Positions 1 to 7,025 of a DNA stretch of 64,000 nt are shown one piece after another. Source of the stretch: Haladaptatus litoreus. GTDB lineage: Archaea > Halobacteriota > Halobacteria > Halobacteriales > Haladaptataceae. The notes beneath the pieces were generated by a model. The model worked only from the letters and a program-made list of their open reading frames with translations. It was not told the origin of the DNA and did not search any database. The position numbers were made by a program, and so were the translations under genes. Where the stretch lies: NCBI RefSeq assembly GCF_900156425.1, contig NZ_FTNO01000007.1, positions 1 through 64,000 on the forward strand, read 5' to 3'. Position 1 is the stretch's first letter, and each line of letters opens with the position of its first letter.

Positions 1-284
1 TTCGTGCCACTAGTTAGTTCATTGTGATAAGGGGAATGAGCACGCGATATGAGGGAGGATGGGTTTTGGGATGAACACAAGGCCCCCACATCACTTACTG
101 AGATACGCTCACTGCATTCCATTCTTTGGACGCCATGGATAAAGACTTCAGCCAACCAGAGTGGAAGTGAAACTGAAGACACGAAAGGGGATTCACGGCC
201 CAAACGCTTCTCGCCAACAACACCGAGTCGAGAGCGCATTATCAAGACGAATCTTCTTAGGTTAGTATACTATACTAATCACCA
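1..284. other. Leading stretch without a recognised gene
   Basis: No reading frame here resembles a known family. A long plus-strand frame from position 49 overlaps the gene at 285 in another frame and has none of the acidic composition of real haloarchaeal proteins, so I do not call it. The only clear structure is the palindrome at 262-278. Confidence 0.5.
262..278. promoter_or_regulatory. Perfect palindrome, candidate operator
   Basis: The sequence reads TTAGTATA-C-TATACTAA, an 8+1+8 perfect inverted repeat ending 6 bases before the ATG at 285. In a leaderless haloarchaeal gene this would sit at or just downstream of the promoter, so a bound protein would block transcription. A longer version of the same palindrome lies directly after the gene at 718-742, and a weaker one at 53139-53158. 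The binding protein is unknown. Confidence 0.55.
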
Positions 285-704
285 ATGCCCAACACAATCA
301 AACGATCCGGCGATGGCTTGGCTCTCCAGGTCACAAAGCCTGCTCGAGCCGCTGGACTCATTGAGGAGACCGACGACGAACCCACTCGTCTTGCTAACAT
401 TCGCGTGTTCACATTCGACGGTCTCCTTCTCGTCGTCGACACTGATCGAATCACTGATGAAAATATCGTCGAGCTCGCGACATCAGCTGCGCTCGATACG
501 GTCTCAATCCACCGAGTTGCAAATGCCTCACTCCAAATCGCGGGGAATGGGTATCAGGTGCAACTCCCCGGTGCTGCAGATGCAGGATTTCACGTCGGTG
601 ATCGAGCGCCCTGCACCCCAGCGCCGAATCTGCTCGTGATTGCAGCGGAGGGCTCCGAACGAGTGGCAGCCGATATCGTGACGATTCGGAAAGAGCAGGT
701 CTGA
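285..704 (+). CDS. Hypothetical protein framed by palindromes
   Basis: This is a 139-residue protein of unknown function with typical acidic haloarchaeal composition. The N-terminal part (residues 1-25) is basic and polar. Residues 40-110 alternate hydrophobic and polar positions in a way that suggests a small beta-rich domain. There is no signal peptide, membrane segment or cysteine motif; a single Cys occurs near residue 109. The ATG at 285 is the only sensible start and lies six bases after a perfect palindrome. A second copy of that palindrome follows the stop by 14 bases. Genes framed this way are often autoregulated accessory genes such as antitoxins, but nothing in the protein proves that. 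Confidence 0.6.
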   Translation: MPNTIKRSGDGLALQVTKPARAAGLIEETDDEPTRLANIRVFTFDGLLLVVDTDRITDENIVELATSAALDTVSIHRVANASLQIAGNGYQVQLPGAADAGFHVGDRAPCTPAPNLLVIAAEGSERVAADIVTIRKEQV

Positions 705-717
705 GAGCGAACGGGTA

Positions 718-742
718 GTGGTTAGTATATTATACTAACCAC
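718..742. promoter_or_regulatory. Perfect 12+1+12 palindrome
   Basis: GTGGTTAGTATA-T-TATACTAACCAC is a perfect inverted repeat of 25 bases. Its core matches the palindrome at 262-278. It lies between the hypothetical gene at 285 and the toxin-antitoxin-like pair at 882. It could be an operator for the downstream genes or, less likely, a terminator: it is AT-rich in the stem and has no T-run after it. Confidence 0.6.
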
Positions 743-881
743 GTCCCTTTGAGTACGACAGATAACAATCCTCGAGAACGCACCAAAAATAGAGTTCACT
801 GGAGTATCTCAAAGAGAGCTTCCGTCCTCTTCCCAAGCAATCGACGTAAACGGTATACCGATTGAGAAACGACTAGTGGGT

Positions 882-1085
882 ATGAGTGACGCTGCGAAAA
901 AGAATCTAGAAAATATGGGCCGAGAATTGCTCAAGCAGTCGCAGCACACACCGCTCGAAGCCCGGATGAAAGCATTCCTCGCCGACCACCAAGCTCCCGA
1001 TGATCTAAAGAAAGCGCGAGAGCAAATAGCGAAAGGTACACCCATCTCTGATCTCGTCTCTGAAGACCGCGACGAACGTCTCTAA
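882..1085 (+). CDS. Probable antitoxin of a VapBC-like pair
   Basis: A 67-residue, charged, helix-prone protein whose stop lies six bases before the ATG of a PIN-domain gene. That position and size are those of a VapB-type antitoxin, which would neutralise the PIN nuclease and repress the operon. I see no AbrB or ribbon-helix-helix signature, so the assignment rests on context. ATG at 882 is preferred over an in-frame GTG at 876. The partner toxin has a frameshift, so this antitoxin may be an orphan. Confidence 0.55.
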   Translation: MSDAAKKNLENMGRELLKQSQHTPLEARMKAFLADHQAPDDLKKAREQIAKGTPISDLVSEDRDERL

Positions 1086-1091
1086 TTACAA

Positions 1092-1543
1092 ATGCCGTCT
1101 TACTTTTTCGACACCTCTGCTCTCGTGAAGCGCTACTATGACGAACCGGGGACAGACGTAGTTGACGCGATAATCGAACCAGCCGAGAATGACGTACTCA
1201 TCACCTCACTTGCGGTAATCGAAACCGTCTCTGCGTTTCGTCGAAAGCAGAACCGAGATTCAATCTCCCGCGACGAGGTAGATTCACTCCTTGCAGCGTT
1301 TTCGACGAAGCCCTCGCAGATTTCCAGATCGTTCCCCTGGACGAACAGCTGTTCGACTATGCGTTTGAGCTCATTCTTGAGGATGATCTTCGAACACTCG
1401 ACAGCCTTCAACTCTCGGCTGCACGTGCACTAGCGACCAATGTCGAAGATCTCACGTTCGTTTGTGCGGACAAGAAGCTCGTTGACGTTGCACAATCAAA
1501 GGATCTTCCAGCGATCAATCCTACGACAGATGACGTCCAGTGA
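1092..1543 (+). pseudogene. PIN-domain toxin (VapC-like), frameshifted
   Basis: The frame starting at 1092 opens FFDTSALVKRYYDE, the classic PIN N-terminus with its first metal-binding Asp. It follows the family to about residue 70 (LLAAF) and then loses it. The homologous sequence continues in another frame from about position 1299 (FDEALADFQIVPLDEQ) through the C-terminal PIN acidic region (DLRTLDSLQLSAARAL, then FVCADKKL) to a stop at 1541-1543. Restoring one T in the TTTT run at 1299-1302 would rebuild a roughly 150-residue VapC-like RNase. As it stands the toxin is dead unless the frameshift is programmed or a sequencing error. Confidence 0.8.
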
Positions 1544-1844
1544 CCGCCGAAAACAGATGGCACGAGCGCTTGCTCGCGGTGGAATGGAAGGCGTCCATGT
1601 CCTGAGCCACGAGAGCGCGGCTGAAATCCTCACACCAAAACGACGGGATCTCATTACATACCTCGCCGAGAACGAGGTTGCGTCAGTTCGTGATCTTGCA
1701 CGACAACTCGATCGCGATAAGGGGCAAGTGAGTCGTGACCTCGAAACGCTAGCCGGCCATGGCGTTGTCAGCTTCGAGACGGATGGGCGTGCGAAGAAAC
1801 CATATCTGCAGCACGAACACGTTGTTGTTGAGCCGATTGTGTGA
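1530..1844 (+). CDS. HVO_A0114-like winged-helix regulator
   Basis: A 104-residue DNA-binding protein. The start at 1530 overlaps the end of the PIN gene, giving translational coupling. An upstream in-frame ATG at 1440 only reads through the PIN C-terminus in the wrong frame. Residues 30-85 form a winged helix-turn-helix: LTPKRRDLITYLAE, then SVRDLARQLDRDKGQVSRDL (recognition helix) and a wing ending in the C-terminal beta strand HVVVEPIV. This is the haloarchaeal HVO_A0114 (MarR/ArsR-like) arrangement, common beside toxin or element genes. It probably regulates the VapBC-like operon in which it is the third gene. Confidence 0.75.
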   Translation: MTSSDRRKQMARALARGGMEGVHVLSHESAAEILTPKRRDLITYLAENEVASVRDLARQLDRDKGQVSRDLETLAGHGVVSFETDGRAKKPYLQHEHVVVEPIV

Positions 1845-1961
1845 CATCGCCCCGTCTACATTTCCAATAACTATAAGGGATCAATATTCACAGAAGAATA
1901 GTGCTGTCGATTGTACAGAATTCAAACAGATCTCGTGACCACTGACCACCACAGCCACACC

Positions 1962-2165
1962 ATGCAAAATAAAGAAAAGCTCGCGACGGCGATTGGGCTC
2001 TATATTCTCGGTGAAATCTCACTCGGGAAAGCCGCAGAGCGCACTGGTGTTACTCGCTGGGAAATGGAGGAAATCCTCCAGGATGCAGGCGTTGAGCTTC
2101 GCCTCGGTCCACAAACCAAAGACGATCTTGACGACGAAGTTGACGTTGCACTCGATATTGAATGA
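1962..2165 (+). CDS. UPF0175-family antitoxin
   Basis: A 67-residue protein matching the UPF0175 pattern: a helical N-terminus with GLYILGEISLGKAAERTGVT, an HTH-like segment, then WEMEEILQDAGVELRLGP. UPF0175 proteins are antitoxins paired with DUF3368-type PIN nucleases. The partner follows directly: the stop overlaps the ATG at 2162, but that PIN gene is cut off after about 18 residues. ATG at 1962 is chosen because residues before it are not family-like. Confidence 0.8.
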   Translation: MQNKEKLATAIGLYILGEISLGKAAERTGVTRWEMEEILQDAGVELRLGPQTKDDLDDEVDVALDIE

Positions 2166-2269
2166 GCAAGCCATTCTCTCGCCCTCCTTTCCTTGACGCA
2201 ACAGTGTTGAGTGACATCCTCACCCGCCCTAAAGGACGGGGGTGCCTACGATGGATCCTGTTTTTCTGA
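2162..2269 (+). pseudogene. Truncated PIN toxin N-terminus
   Basis: The frame begins MSKPFSRPPFLDATVLS, the start of a DUF3368-type PIN domain with its first catalytic Asp. It overlaps the UPF0175 stop by four bases, as expected for a toxin gene. After about 18 residues homology stops at a GC-rich hairpin (2223-2242), and the frame ends at 2269. The rest of the toxin is gone. The break looks like an insertion-sequence scar. Confidence 0.75.
2221..2243. mobile_element. Hairpin scar resembling an IS200/IS605-type end
   Basis: The sequence cacCCGCCCTAAAGGACGGGgg folds into a short GC-rich stem with a TAAA loop. Hairpins of this 'CCCGCCC-TAAA-GGNCGGG' form are commonly seen at the ends of IS200/IS605 and IS1341-type elements in haloarchaea. 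It sits exactly where the PIN gene is broken. No tnpA or tnpB reading frame remains, so this would be only a footprint. Confidence 0.4.
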
Positions 2270-2341
2270 CCGATGTCTGACGTAGAACTAAGTTCCATGC
2301 AGAACACGGATAATATAGGACACAGGTACCACCCGTATTAC

Positions 2342-2354
2342 CCGTGTCACACGG
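2342..2354. promoter_or_regulatory. Palindrome before parA, possible ParA-system operator or parS
   Basis: CCGTGTCACACGG is a perfect 6+1+6 palindrome ten bases before the ATG of the ParA gene. It follows further related units (acccgtatt, acccgtgtca). The same words recur inside the partner gene (gggtcacacgg, gggtcacacagg). It could be the autoregulatory or centromere site of the partition system. Confidence 0.45.
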
Positions 2355-2363
2355 ACAATACAC

Positions 2364-3149
2364 ATGACACTTGCAATTTCAATTGCGATGCAAAAGGGCG
2401 GCGTCGGGAAGACAACAACCGCACTCAACCTCTCAGGAGCTCTCGCCGATCGAGGGAACGACGTGCTACTGGTTGATGCTGATCCTCAGGGCTACGCAAC
2501 AAAATCCCTCGGTCTTGGAGATCAATACCTGGTTGACGACATCACGATGTATGATGTCTTCCTTGATGCAAACAATTTCAGCGACGTCAATGAGTTGGTC
2601 GTTGAGTATGACGAGTTCGATGTCCTGCCCTCGCATCTTAGAATGTTCAAACTCGAAAAGGAGCTTCACTTCGAACGACGAGCCGAGAAACGGCTGTCGA
2701 TGATGCTTGCTGAACTCGATACCGACTATGACTACATCATCATAGACTCACCGCCAAATCTTGGCCCGCTCACGGACAATGCAATTATTGCTTCGGAGCA
2801 CGTGTTGTTCCCGGCACAAGCTCACGAGGCGAGCAAAGACGCGCTCGAAATGCTCTTCGACGAAATAGAATCGATCGAGAGCGAGTTTGGGATTGATATC
2901 GTGACAATGGGGGCGGTTGTCAACATGATCACTCGTGACAATATTAACAAAGAGATGATCGACTGGTTCAACACCGCATTCGGTGAAGAACACGTCTTCG
3001 AAATCCCAGATCGGGCTGCCCTTCGACGAGCATGGCAGCAAGGGAGATCGATTTTTGGGTATGAAGGTGAGCGACACGAAGAAAAAACGATTGAAGATCT
3101 GCAGGACAGGTACAATCAGCTCGCGGATCACGTGGAGGGTTACAGATGA
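2364..3149 (+). CDS. parA: ParA/Soj-family partition ATPase
   Basis: A 261-residue ParA-type Walker ATPase that drives segregation of low-copy replicons. The deviant Walker A motif QKGGVGKTTTALNL is at residues 10-23. LLVDADPQGYAT (switch I/A') is near residue 40, and YDYIIIDSPPNLGPLTDNA (Walker B) near residue 125. There is no N-terminal HTH, so it is a short, type-Ib-like or chromosomal-type ParA without its own DNA-binding domain. The stop overlaps the partner gene at 3146 by four bases. A palindrome directly upstream is a candidate operator. Function is confidently inferred; the replicon it serves is presumably the one carrying the nearby origin. Confidence 0.92.
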   Translation: MTLAISIAMQKGGVGKTTTALNLSGALADRGNDVLLVDADPQGYATKSLGLGDQYLVDDITMYDVFLDANNFSDVNELVVEYDEFDVLPSHLRMFKLEKELHFERRAEKRLSMMLAELDTDYDYIIIDSPPNLGPLTDNAIIASEHVLFPAQAHEASKDALEMLFDEIESIESEFGIDIVTMGAVVNMITRDNINKEMIDWFNTAFGEEHVFEIPDRAALRRAWQQGRSIFGYEGERHEEKTIEDLQDRYNQLADHVEGYR

Positions 3150-3760
3150 CTGAGCAAGTCGACAAAAATGAGGAACTCAGCGACCGATTTAGCACGCGAA
3201 GCAAGCCGAAAAATAACACAGAGGATACGGAGAATACGGATGGCGAAGAGGAGACAGGTGAGGAAGACCAGACGGACAACAGAAGCCACACGGAGAATAC
3301 GGGTGAGAAAGAGAACACAAACAACACAGATGATACGAGTGATGCAGGCCACGCGAATGACATAAGTGAGACAAATAATACGGGTCACACAGGTCACACA
3401 GGTCACACAGGAAACCCAGGTAATCAAAGTCACACAAGTGGCCAAAATGAAGTAGGCGAGAGAAATGACGTTGGTGGTACGGGTGATACGGGTCACACGG
3501 AGGATACGGGTGATATTGATGATACGGACACCACGGGCCATACGGGTCACACAGGTAGCACGCGGGAACGCACACAGTACGTGATGTACCTGCCAGACGA
3601 CCTTCAGCAAGAACTCAACGATCTCTATGATCAGTACAACGGACGAAGCCTAGTCAACGGAAACGGCGGTATTGAAAAACACAAGGACTTCCTCGAAGGA
3701 TTAGTCCGAGCTGGACTCGACAATGAGAACCTCGACGAGTACATCGGTGTGAAAGAGTAG
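3146..3760 (+). CDS. ParA partner with Gly-His-Thr repeats
   Basis: A 204-residue protein translationally coupled to ParA, so the likely centromere-binding partner. Residues 1-140 are a disordered, low-complexity region of Thr, Gly, Asp, Glu and His, including runs such as TGHTGHTGHTGNPGN. Residues 142-204 form a compact domain (QYVMYLPDDLQQELNDLYDQ, then KDFLEGLVRAG) that resembles a ribbon-helix-helix/CopG-like DNA-binding fold. Small RHH partners of ParA (ParG, Omega) also have a floppy N-terminal tail that stimulates ParA ATPase. The tail here is far longer and strikingly repetitive. Not a ParB of the usual HTH type. Confidence 0.7.
   Translation: MTEQVDKNEELSDRFSTRSKPKNNTEDTENTDGEEETGEEDQTDNRSHTENTGEKENTNNTDDTSDAGHANDISETNNTGHTGHTGHTGNPGNQSHTSGQNEVGERNDVGGTGDTGHTEDTGDIDDTDTTGHTGHTGSTRERTQYVMYLPDDLQQELNDLYDQYNGRSLVNGNGGIEKHKDFLEGLVRAGLDNENLDEYIGVKE
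3379..3561 (+). repeat. Short tandem repeats in the partition-partner gene
   Basis: Units of the type GGGTCACAC and AGGTCACAC recur, in tandem at 3380-3410 and again with spacing at 3478-3515 and 3540-3556. They encode the GHT/GDT repeats. The same word occurs in the palindrome before parA, so the DNA repeats may themselves be binding sites. Confidence 0.6.
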
Positions 3761-3781
3761 TCGAAGAAAACCTCCAGACAT

Positions 3782-4321
3782 TCACGCGTCGAAGAGATCG
3801 GAAACCCGAGCGTTACTTTGCTGCAGCGCATTTTCGACGATCTCCTGCCGAATATCCAGACTATACAGATAGTAACTACCGCCGTGGATACCGTCGTTCC
3901 GCTCATCGTGCTTGATGAATCCTTTCAGTCGAAGCTGACTGATACGGTCATGAATCGTGCGGTCAGAGACAATATCCGTGTCGATAAGATTTGCAACGAG
4001 TTGGTACCGTTCGTAGATATCCGACCGTTTGCATGGTGTTTTGCCTTCTGCCTCGAGCTGGAGTAAACTGAATAACGTCAGCTGGCTTTGCGTCGGGAGA
4101 GATTCGAGTTCGTCCTGCACTTTTCCCTTCTCGATGAGGTCTCGAGCTTCGCGAACGTGGCTTTCGCCGACCTCTGAGTCGTCTCTCGTTCGCGCCAAAT
4201 CTCCCGCTTTGTATAGCAACTTCAGTGCTTGTCGTGCACTCCCCGATTCTTGCGCCGAAAACGCCGAACACAATGGAATCGTATCACCGTCTAAACAGTC
4301 ACGGGCCGCGCTCGAACAAGG
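3782..4321 (-). pseudogene. Orc1/Cdc6 C-terminal relic (5' deleted)
   Basis: The minus-strand frame encodes the end of an Orc1/Cdc6 initiator: DGDTIPLCSAFSAQESGSAR (sensor II region), the linker helix ESHVREARDLIEKGKVQDEL, then the winged-helix domain (LPTQSQLTLFSLLQLE to the C-terminus DLFDA). The family-like sequence extends upstream of the first ATG (4273) to about 4321, but the ATPase half with Walker A and B is absent. Complete proteins are about 400 residues; here only about 180 remain. It faces away from the intact-looking origin and is best read as a remnant of a second replicon's initiator. Confidence 0.82.
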
Positions 4322-4420
4322 AGGTGAGGAAGAGCGATAATTACACCGTCGTAATTAACCCTAGAACGTGGGGCGTAAGCTTGCCCCGAAGCGGTTCTGG
4401 AGTGCTCCTCCACAGATAAC

Positions 4421-4447
4421 AAGGGGGGCGCAACTTGCGCCCCCCTT
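4421..4447. repeat. Perfect 27-base GC-rich palindrome
   Basis: AAGGGGGGCGCAA, then C, then TTGCGCCCCCCTT: 13-base arms with a one-base centre. It lies between the orc1 relic and the origin with no gene on either side for about 100 bases. It could be a strong hairpin, a terminator for the relic's lost neighbour, or a site left by a mobile element. Confidence 0.7.
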
Positions 4448-4657
4448 CGATGCGGAACGGACGGTCGACTACTGTGGGGTGTAATTACTTTCACTTTTCT
4501 CACCGAGCTTTCGAGGTGGAAAATGGTTGGTGAACAGGTCTGGCGTGATTACGCTCCACTTCCGGGTGTTAATTACGACAGTGTAATCTTGGTTTGCATG
4601 GCACCGTTACATCAATACCATCCGTCGTTTCTTTGACCGTTAAGAGACAGCGTGTGG

Positions 4658-4876
4658 TCAGCTATCGGTGAGACGAAAGCCGTCCTCGACCTCATAGAGA
4701 TGGCCGTGCATATGCAGTCGTTCGATGATATCCGCGGCTGCAGGCTGATTCAGATCGAGCTCCTCAACGAGAATGGCATAGGCTTGCTGCTCGGTGAAGG
4801 AGTCGTCATCCGAAACGGAACTTGCGAGGGTGTCGAGTGCTTCTTGGGCGAGTGGTGGCAGTGACGACCCACACAC
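4658..4876 (-). CDS. Small hypothetical protein beside the origin
   Basis: The conserved-looking part (from LPPLAQEALDTL to the C-terminus GFRLTDS) is a 65-residue acidic, helical domain with the flavour of a winged helix (AYAILVEELDLNQPAAADII, then RLHMHGHLYEVEDGF). The frame stays open through the ORB-like box to an ATG at 4969, but those residues encode the box itself, so a GTG near 4876 is more likely the start. It is transcribed away from the origin, opposite to orc1. Small genes in this position occur at haloarchaeal origins. I do not recognise the family. Confidence 0.5.
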   Translation of the reverse strand: MCGSSLPPLAQEALDTLASSVSDDDSFTEQQAYAILVEELDLNQPAAADIIERLHMHGHLYEVEDGFRLTDS

Positions 4877-4895
4877 CCCACTATGTCCAGTGTCT
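4868..4895 (-). repeat. ORB-like box, left
   Basis: A 28-base copy, exact inverse of the box at 5061-5088. It overlaps the likely start of the small gene to its left. Confidence 0.8.
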
Positions 4896-5060
4896 CGGCA
4901 GAAATGTCCGGGGACAATTCCCGAGAGTACTTCTGAAATGGGGAAAATCTTATTACAACGCGTGTACAATGATTCCGAACGATAACTTTGGCATAAATTA
5001 GGAAGTGAATTCTAGAATATAGCGGTGAGTTTTTACTCCTCACCCTATTCTAGTCTTTGA

Positions 5061-5088
5061 AGACACTGGACATAGTGGGGTGTGTGGG
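5061..5088 (+). repeat. ORB-like box, right
   Basis: A 28-base copy ending in a G-rich string; the nearest box to the orc1/cdc6 start codon (5170). Confidence 0.8.
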
Positions 5089-5169
5089 TGGGTCAAGAAG
5101 CGGGACAGTGGACACACGAGACACAGTAGACGCGGTGGTTTATTATACCGTATGCTAACGTTTGGTTCA

Positions 5170-6384
5170 ATGGGGCTGTTCGAACCGGACACGAACATCT
5201 ATCGGAACCGAGATATTCTTCGGGAGGACTACCAACCCGAGAAAATCGTCGGTCGAGACGAAGAACTACAGCAATACGTTTCCGCGCTGCAGCCCGTCAT
5301 CAATGGCGACCAACCTTCCAACATCTTCCTCTACGGCAAAGCCGGCGTCGGCAAAACCGCCTGTACCGGTTACCTCCTTTCTGAGCTCCAATCAGACGCC
5401 GAGGAATACAATGTCGATCTTACTACAATCCGCACAAACTGCGAAGACCTCTCTACAAGCTACCAAGTCGCAATTCAACTCATCAACGAACTTCGCCCAC
5501 CCACAGAGCACGTCACAACAGGCTACTCTAAACGCCAAATCTACGATATGCTCTGGGACGAACTCGACACGGTTGGCGATACCATCATTATTGTTCTCGA
5601 TGAAATCGACCACATCAACGACGATTCTATCCTCTATCAAATCCCACGCGCCCGGGCAAATGGAAACCTCACAGAAGCGAAGGTTGGCATTATCGGGATT
5701 TCGAACGACTTCAAATTCCGCGAAAGCCTCTCATCAAAGGTCCAATCGAGTCTTTGCGAGAAAGAACTGCAATTCCCTGCCTACGAAGCATCCGAACTCC
5801 GTGACATTCTCCGCCAACGAGCCGACATCGCCTTCCACGAAAACGTCGTTCCGGACGCTGTCATCGCAAAATGTGCAGCGTACGGTGCAAAAGACGCAGG
5901 TGACGCCCGACAAAGCCTTGACCTCCTCATGGAAACAGGCGACATCGCGGTTGAACATCAAGCCGAACAACTCACTGAAGCATACGTCGACGAAGCACGC
6001 GAATCACTCGAAAAAAGCCGTGTCGTCGAGGGAATCAATGGGCTCACCCATCAGGGTCAACTCGTTCTCTACGCCCTATTGATGCTAAATGAAGAAAGTA
6101 AAACACCGACACGCGCCCGTGATGTCCAGCCGCAGTAGGAGCTGGTTTGTGAACGCGCTGCAGTTGACCCGCTTGTTCCGCGTCGAATGCGTGACCATCT
6201 TGGTGAATTAGCGATGCTGGGAATCGCAAATCGTTCAGAGCGAAACAAAGGAGAGGCGGGTGGCCGATACTACGAGTATGGTCTTGATACGAGCCCTGAA
6301 CTTCTCTTAGAGGCACTTGAGGAGACAGTCGACATCGTAGGGAAAACCGAGTCAATCCAACAACGGTTCCGTGATCAACTGTAA
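5170..6384 (+). pseudogene. orc1: Orc1/Cdc6 initiator with an in-frame TAG
   Basis: An origin-recognition AAA+ protein. From ATG 5170 (MGLFEPDTNIYRNRD, the usual family start) the frame shows Walker A GKAGVGKT at about residue 56, Walker B VLDEID at about 142, sensor 1 GISND, and sensor II CAAYGAKDAGDARQSLDLL. The frame stops at TAG 6136-6138 after TRARDVQPQ. It then continues in the same frame with the rest of the winged-helix domain (ELVCERAAVDPLVPRRMRDH, then GGRYYEYGLD) to 6384. Read through, it is the normal length of about 404 residues; stopped, it is 322 residues and lacks most of the DNA-binding wing. An Orc1 without the wing should not bind ORBs well. A longer frame opens upstream at 5080 but runs through the ORB. 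Confidence 0.88.
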
Positions 6385-6388
6385 TCCG

Positions 6389-6474
6389 ACACCCCGCTGT
6401 GTCCAGTGTCTCTAATATATACACCCCACCATGTCCAGTGTCTTGCATGCGTCAGACACTGGACGCGATGGGGT
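6389..6474. repeat. Second cluster of three ORB-like boxes
   Basis: Copies occur at 6389-6411 (minus), 6421-6443 (minus) and 6454-6474 (plus; AGACACTGGACGCGATGGGG). The last two are an inverted pair ten bases apart. The cluster begins five bases after the reconstructed end of the orc1 gene. The gene is therefore bracketed by boxes on both sides, which suggests Orc1 binding downstream as well, or a former second origin. Confidence 0.75.
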
Positions 6475-6806
6475 CTTCTGGAAACTTTCGAGAGCCCATC
6501 AGCAGGATGGTGGTCGATGGTCGCTGCATGGGAAGCAAGGGGGGCCACCGTGAGACACTACAGGATCGCTTGACAACTTGGAACGTGATGGCGTCAATGG
6601 ATTACATCCCCGGTGGCAGCCTTGATCGACCACAGATGGCATCGCTGGAGCAACGCCTCGAGGGCTGCTACCCGCTCGCTGGATGCACTCAATGCATAGA
6701 GAAGAAGCTCGTATCGCTTGTTAATTTTAATAAGTATTTACTGGCAGAATTGCGAAGTACTCCAGAATCGACAGTCAGCTCACTAGTGGTTGGACTGTGA
6801 CGAATT
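6475..6806. other. Gene-poor stretch after the origin
   Basis: The plus frame across it is not protein-like. No repeats other than the boxes to its left were seen. It contains an AT-rich patch around 6720-6740. Confidence 0.4.
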
Positions 6807-7025
6807 TTATGCCGAGAAAGCGCCTGTTGTTCTGAATACATATATTACCGCTAGGGCGACCAATAGCGAAGTTATTGACCCGACGATATTCGCGGTGTAT
6901 GTTCCAACAAAGTGTGAGAGAGTAAAATAAAGTACTGCAGGGAGACCCGTCACAGCCAGTAGTACAGCAGCCCCTATCGTGATCGTCTGATCTACATGCT
7001 TCGTCGACGAATTATTCATACTCAC
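6807..7025 (-). CDS. Small two-span membrane protein
   Basis: A 72-residue protein with two hydrophobic helices (about residues 14-34 and 42-65) and a polar N-terminus. No motif is recognisable. An ATG two codons inside (MNNSSTKH) is the alternative start. The nearest neighbours are the origin region on one side and a second membrane protein on the other; there is no functional clue. Confidence 0.5.
   Translation of the reverse strand: MSMNNSSTKHVDQTITIGAAVLLAVTGLPAVLYFTLSHFVGTYTANIVGSITSLLVALAVIYVFRTTGAFSA

Larger units (their letters stand above)
4868..5088. other. Replication origin with inverted ORB-like boxes
   Basis: Two perfect 28-base inverted copies of an origin-recognition-box-like sequence (AGACACTGGACATAGTGGGG followed by TGTGTGGG) sit at 4868-4895 (minus) and 5061-5088 (plus). 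They enclose about 165 bases that are AT-rich, a typical unwinding element. The box has the haloarchaeal ORB layout: a CACTGGA-like core followed by a G-string, with the G-strings pointing outward. An orc1/cdc6 gene begins 80 bases downstream. A degenerate box (AGACACAGTAGACGCGGTGG) is at 5119-5138. Within the interval, TGTCCGGGGACA (4905-4916) is a further palindrome. Confidence 0.82.

Noticed and set aside
49..639. Long plus-strand frame overlapping the gene at 285
   Set aside because: Composition is Ser/Arg/Thr-rich and not acidic, with no family resemblance; it overlaps the better frame 285-704.
3379..3420. Short direct repeats as a CRISPR array
   Set aside because: Units are about nine bases without spacers and lie in a coding frame.
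3140..3610. Minus-strand frames with Cys/Val-rich repeats opposite the ParA partner
   Set aside because: They are mirror frames of the GHT repeat DNA; the plus-strand frame is coupled to ParA and has the proper composition.
5080..5169. N-terminal extension of orc1 from 5080
   Set aside because: The extension encodes the ORB-like box itself, and the family start MGLFEPDTNIYRNRD is at 5170.
6136..6138. TAG in orc1 as pyrrolysine
   Set aside because: No sign of pyrrolysine genes and none are expected in haloarchaea; the normal residue here is an ordinary aromatic one.
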